Assembly: GCA_050944035.1 (NCBI GenBank)
Contig: JBMNQH010000039.1
Span: 1-6,455 of the forward strand
DNA: 6,455 nt
From: JBMNQH01 sp050944035
GTDB lineage: Bacteria > Bacillota > Clostridia > Oscillospirales > Oscillospiraceae
Direction: 5' to 3'
Shown: piece by piece, positions 5,451 to 6,455 of the stretch
How positions within the stretch are numbered: position 1 is the stretch's first letter
Layout: each line of letters begins with the position of its first letter
Translations under genes and position numbers: made by a program
Notes under the pieces: generated by a model
Databases searched by the model: none
The model's input: the letters and a program-made list of their open reading frames with translations, nothing else
Told to the model about the DNA's origin: nothing

Positions 5451-5457
5451 TTCCAGC

Positions 5458-6201
5458 ATGTACGGTCAGACCGCAAAAGCAGAGACTGCCTTCAAGACGG
5501 AATTTCTCCGGCTCTCGACAGAGACAAAGGAGAAAATTCATGTCAAAGAAGAATCGGTCAACAAACGACACCCCATCACATCTGAGTCTACATTCAGACA
5601 TAACACCAGCATCGGACCGAACGGAGAAATCCTGTTCGACTCGCCAATCGAAATCAAGGATCAGGCAGACCTCGACAATTACGGCATCACCTGGAGCGAT
5701 TGCCGGACGCTCAACTTCCACGGCAGCGACAAGGTGACGGTATATTTCTTCAAAACAGAAGACCGCGCTTTTGCCGAATACCAGTGGAGCTATCTGGACA
5801 CACAGCACTCTCGTGGTTATGCCAGCGTCAGATGCATGATTCCCGGCAAGAGGAAGGCATTCATCAAATGCCCGGACACCGTCTCCTGTGCCACCTGCCC
5901 GTACAAGGACAAGAAGCAGGCCCCCATCATCAGCTGGGATGGGCTTGTCGAGACCGGATACGAACCGGTTGGCAGTGCTCCTGTGGACGAGCAGGCAATC
6001 GCGAAGGACGAGTACAACGGCATCAAGGCAATGATGGATGCAGAGGACACCTGCATTGCGAGAGCATTTGAGATGAAGGAGTTGCAGGGTTATTCCGTCA
6101 AGGAGATCGCTGCGGAACTGGAAATCTCCCAGCCTCGCGTATACCAGCTGATTGCCAGAGCCAAGGTAATCGGCATGGAATACCGCAAGATTAACGGCTA
6201 A
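5458..6201 (+). CDS. sigma-like HTH regulator of mobile-element type, 247 aa
   Basis: Predicted cytosolic DNA-binding protein, annotated in clostridial conjugative elements as sigma factor-like. Visible parts: a variable N-terminus (1-45); a conserved central block with NGEILFDSPIEI (55-66), DNYGITWSDCRTLNFHG (73-89), KVTVYFF (92-98) and YLDTQHSRGYASVRCM (112-127); a cysteine cluster C126, C138, C144, C147 that could bind metal; and a C-terminal sigma-70 region-4-like HTH (YSVKEIAAELEISQPRVYQLIARAK, 212-236). It lacks sigma region 2, so it is unlikely to be a complete sigma factor and may be a transcriptional regulator. The start at 5458 is based on GGAGGA 7 nt upstream. It is the only complete gene on this strand, with its own terminator, which suggests a separate insertion. 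Resemblance to conjugative-element proteins is from memory of the family. Confidence 0.75.
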   Translation: MYGQTAKAETAFKTEFLRLSTETKEKIHVKEESVNKRHPITSESTFRHNTSIGPNGEILFDSPIEIKDQADLDNYGITWSDCRTLNFHGSDKVTVYFFKTEDRAFAEYQWSYLDTQHSRGYASVRCMIPGKRKAFIKCPDTVSCATCPYKDKKQAPIISWDGLVETGYEPVGSAPVDEQAIAKDEYNGIKAMMDAEDTCIARAFEMKELQGYSVKEIAAELEISQPRVYQLIARAKVIGMEYRKING

Positions 6202-6206
6202 GGCAG

Positions 6207-6250
6207 AAAGAGGAGGCATCGGAACCGATCACTCCGGTGCTGCCTCTTTT
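6207..6250 (+). terminator. Rho-independent terminator after the sigma-like gene
   Basis: AAAGAGGAGGCATCGG (6207-6222) pairs with CCGGTGCTGCCTCTTT with one A-G mismatch and two G-U pairs, followed by a short T-run ending at 6250. It begins 5 nt after the stop codon. Confidence 0.8.
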
Positions 6251-6305
6251 AGTAAAAACGTATTCTCGACTTACTCAAAATAGTAAAATAGGAGCCACGA
6301 CCCCC

Positions 6306-6322
6306 GTTCTCGACATGTTTCC
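6306..6322 (-). repeat. inverted copy of the GGGAACATGTCGA motif
   Basis: On the minus strand this reads GGAAACATGTCGAGAAC. It matches GGGAACATGTCGAGAAAC at 301-318 and the 3872-3889 copy, but in inverted orientation. It lies 130 bp before the rightward gene start at 6436, as an insertion-sequence terminal repeat might. Confidence 0.5.
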
Positions 6323-6373
6323 ACAGACAAAAAAGAGGTTCTTCACGGAAAGTTCGGGGATGAGCGATCGTAA

Positions 6374-6402
6374 TTGAAAAGAGAGCATGTAAGTTCTAAA
6401 GT
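6374..6402 (+). promoter_or_regulatory. weak candidate promoter for the right-edge gene
   Basis: TTGAAA (6374-6379) and TAAAGT (6397-6402) are 17 nt apart, about 35 nt before the start codon at 6436. The -10 matches consensus at only 4 of 6 positions. Confidence 0.3.
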
Positions 6403-6435
6403 TGTTTCGACCAAAAAACACAAAAGGACTTGAAC

Positions 6436-6455
6436 ATGCTCGTGAACAAAAATAT
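6436..6455 (+). CDS. 5' end of a rightward gene (partial)
   Basis: An ATG at 6436 has AAAAGGA ending 7 nt upstream, and the frame (MLVNKN...) is open to the window edge. Six complete codons are visible, so the product cannot be named. The upstream inverted motif and the outward orientation would fit a transposase gene of an insertion sequence extending beyond the window; this is inference. Confidence 0.45.

Larger units (their letters stand above)
5167..5457 (+). other. gene-free region; possible structured leader of the sigma-like gene
   Basis: No convincing gene is present. The first 90 bp are AT-rich with an 8-bp inverted repeat. From about 5265 the base composition turns GC-rich and hairpins appear: GTGCC/GGTAC (5296-5300 with 5307-5311), GCAGCCACATC/GATGGCTGC (5330-5340 with 5365-5373, 9 bp with a 2-nt bulge), CCAGC/GCTGG (5404-5408 with 5428-5432), and an alternative GCTGG/CCAGC (5428-5432 with 5453-5457). 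The last would place the ribosome binding site in its loop. Whether it is a leader RNA or a remnant is open. Confidence 0.4.

Noticed and set aside
5428..5467. Group II intron domain V
   Set aside because: GGCCGTA/TACGGTC recalls the lower stem, but the catalytic AGC triad and GNRA loop are missing, the spacing is too long, and no reverse transcriptase is present.
5416..6219. Leftward 267-codon open frame opposite the sigma-like gene
   Set aside because: Shadow of the recognisable rightward regulator; no domain, and the rightward frame has the conserved HTH and terminator.

Overview
The window looks like accessory DNA from a Gram-positive Clostridia host, probably a Lachnospiraceae-type gut bacterium. 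Genes carry strong GGAGG-type ribosome binding sites, base composition is moderate, and the gene content fits such hosts: DUF3784 protein, EamA/DMT transporter with a histidine-rich tail, Fic-domain protein, DUF1016 nuclease, small HTH protein, and a sigma-like regulator typical of clostridial conjugative elements. The taxonomic call is inference from gene style, not a database match.

Layout, left to right. Bases 1-320 hold no convincing complete gene. They contain a ~115-bp repeat (copy 1) and possibly the 5' tip of a leftward gene. Bases 321-2307 are a leftward three-gene operon: DUF3784 small membrane protein, then a DMT transporter broken by one in-frame TAG, then a GNAT-like acetyltransferase ending at a strong terminator. 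Each gene is followed by a related hairpin. Bases 2308-2631 are a gene-free leader with a candidate promoter and direct repeats around a ~210-bp segment. Bases 2632-3629 hold a Fic-domain gene with a catalytic His-to-Gln motif and a promoter bracketed by a perfect 12-bp inverted repeat. Bases 3741-3889 are copy 2 of the repeat, in the same orientation as copy 1. Bases 4136-5166 hold a leftward pair: an N-terminally truncated DUF1016 (YhcG-like) PDDEXK nuclease, also broken by an in-frame TAG, and a 61-aa HTH protein. Bases 5167-5457 are a gene-free, partly GC-rich stretch with several hairpins, followed by the only complete rightward gene, a 247-aa sigma-like HTH regulator with its own terminator. 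Bases 6251-6455 hold an inverted copy of a motif found in the repeats and the start of another rightward gene.

The picture is a decaying mobile-element patchwork. Repeat units and terminal-repeat-like motifs punctuate modules with separate functions: small-molecule transport and acetylation, Fic regulation, and nuclease with DNA-binding protein. The most useful leads are the autoregulation-like operator at the Fic promoter, the recurring hairpins in the transporter operon, the two TAG interruptions in otherwise intact reading frames, and a possible switchable leader before the sigma-like gene.
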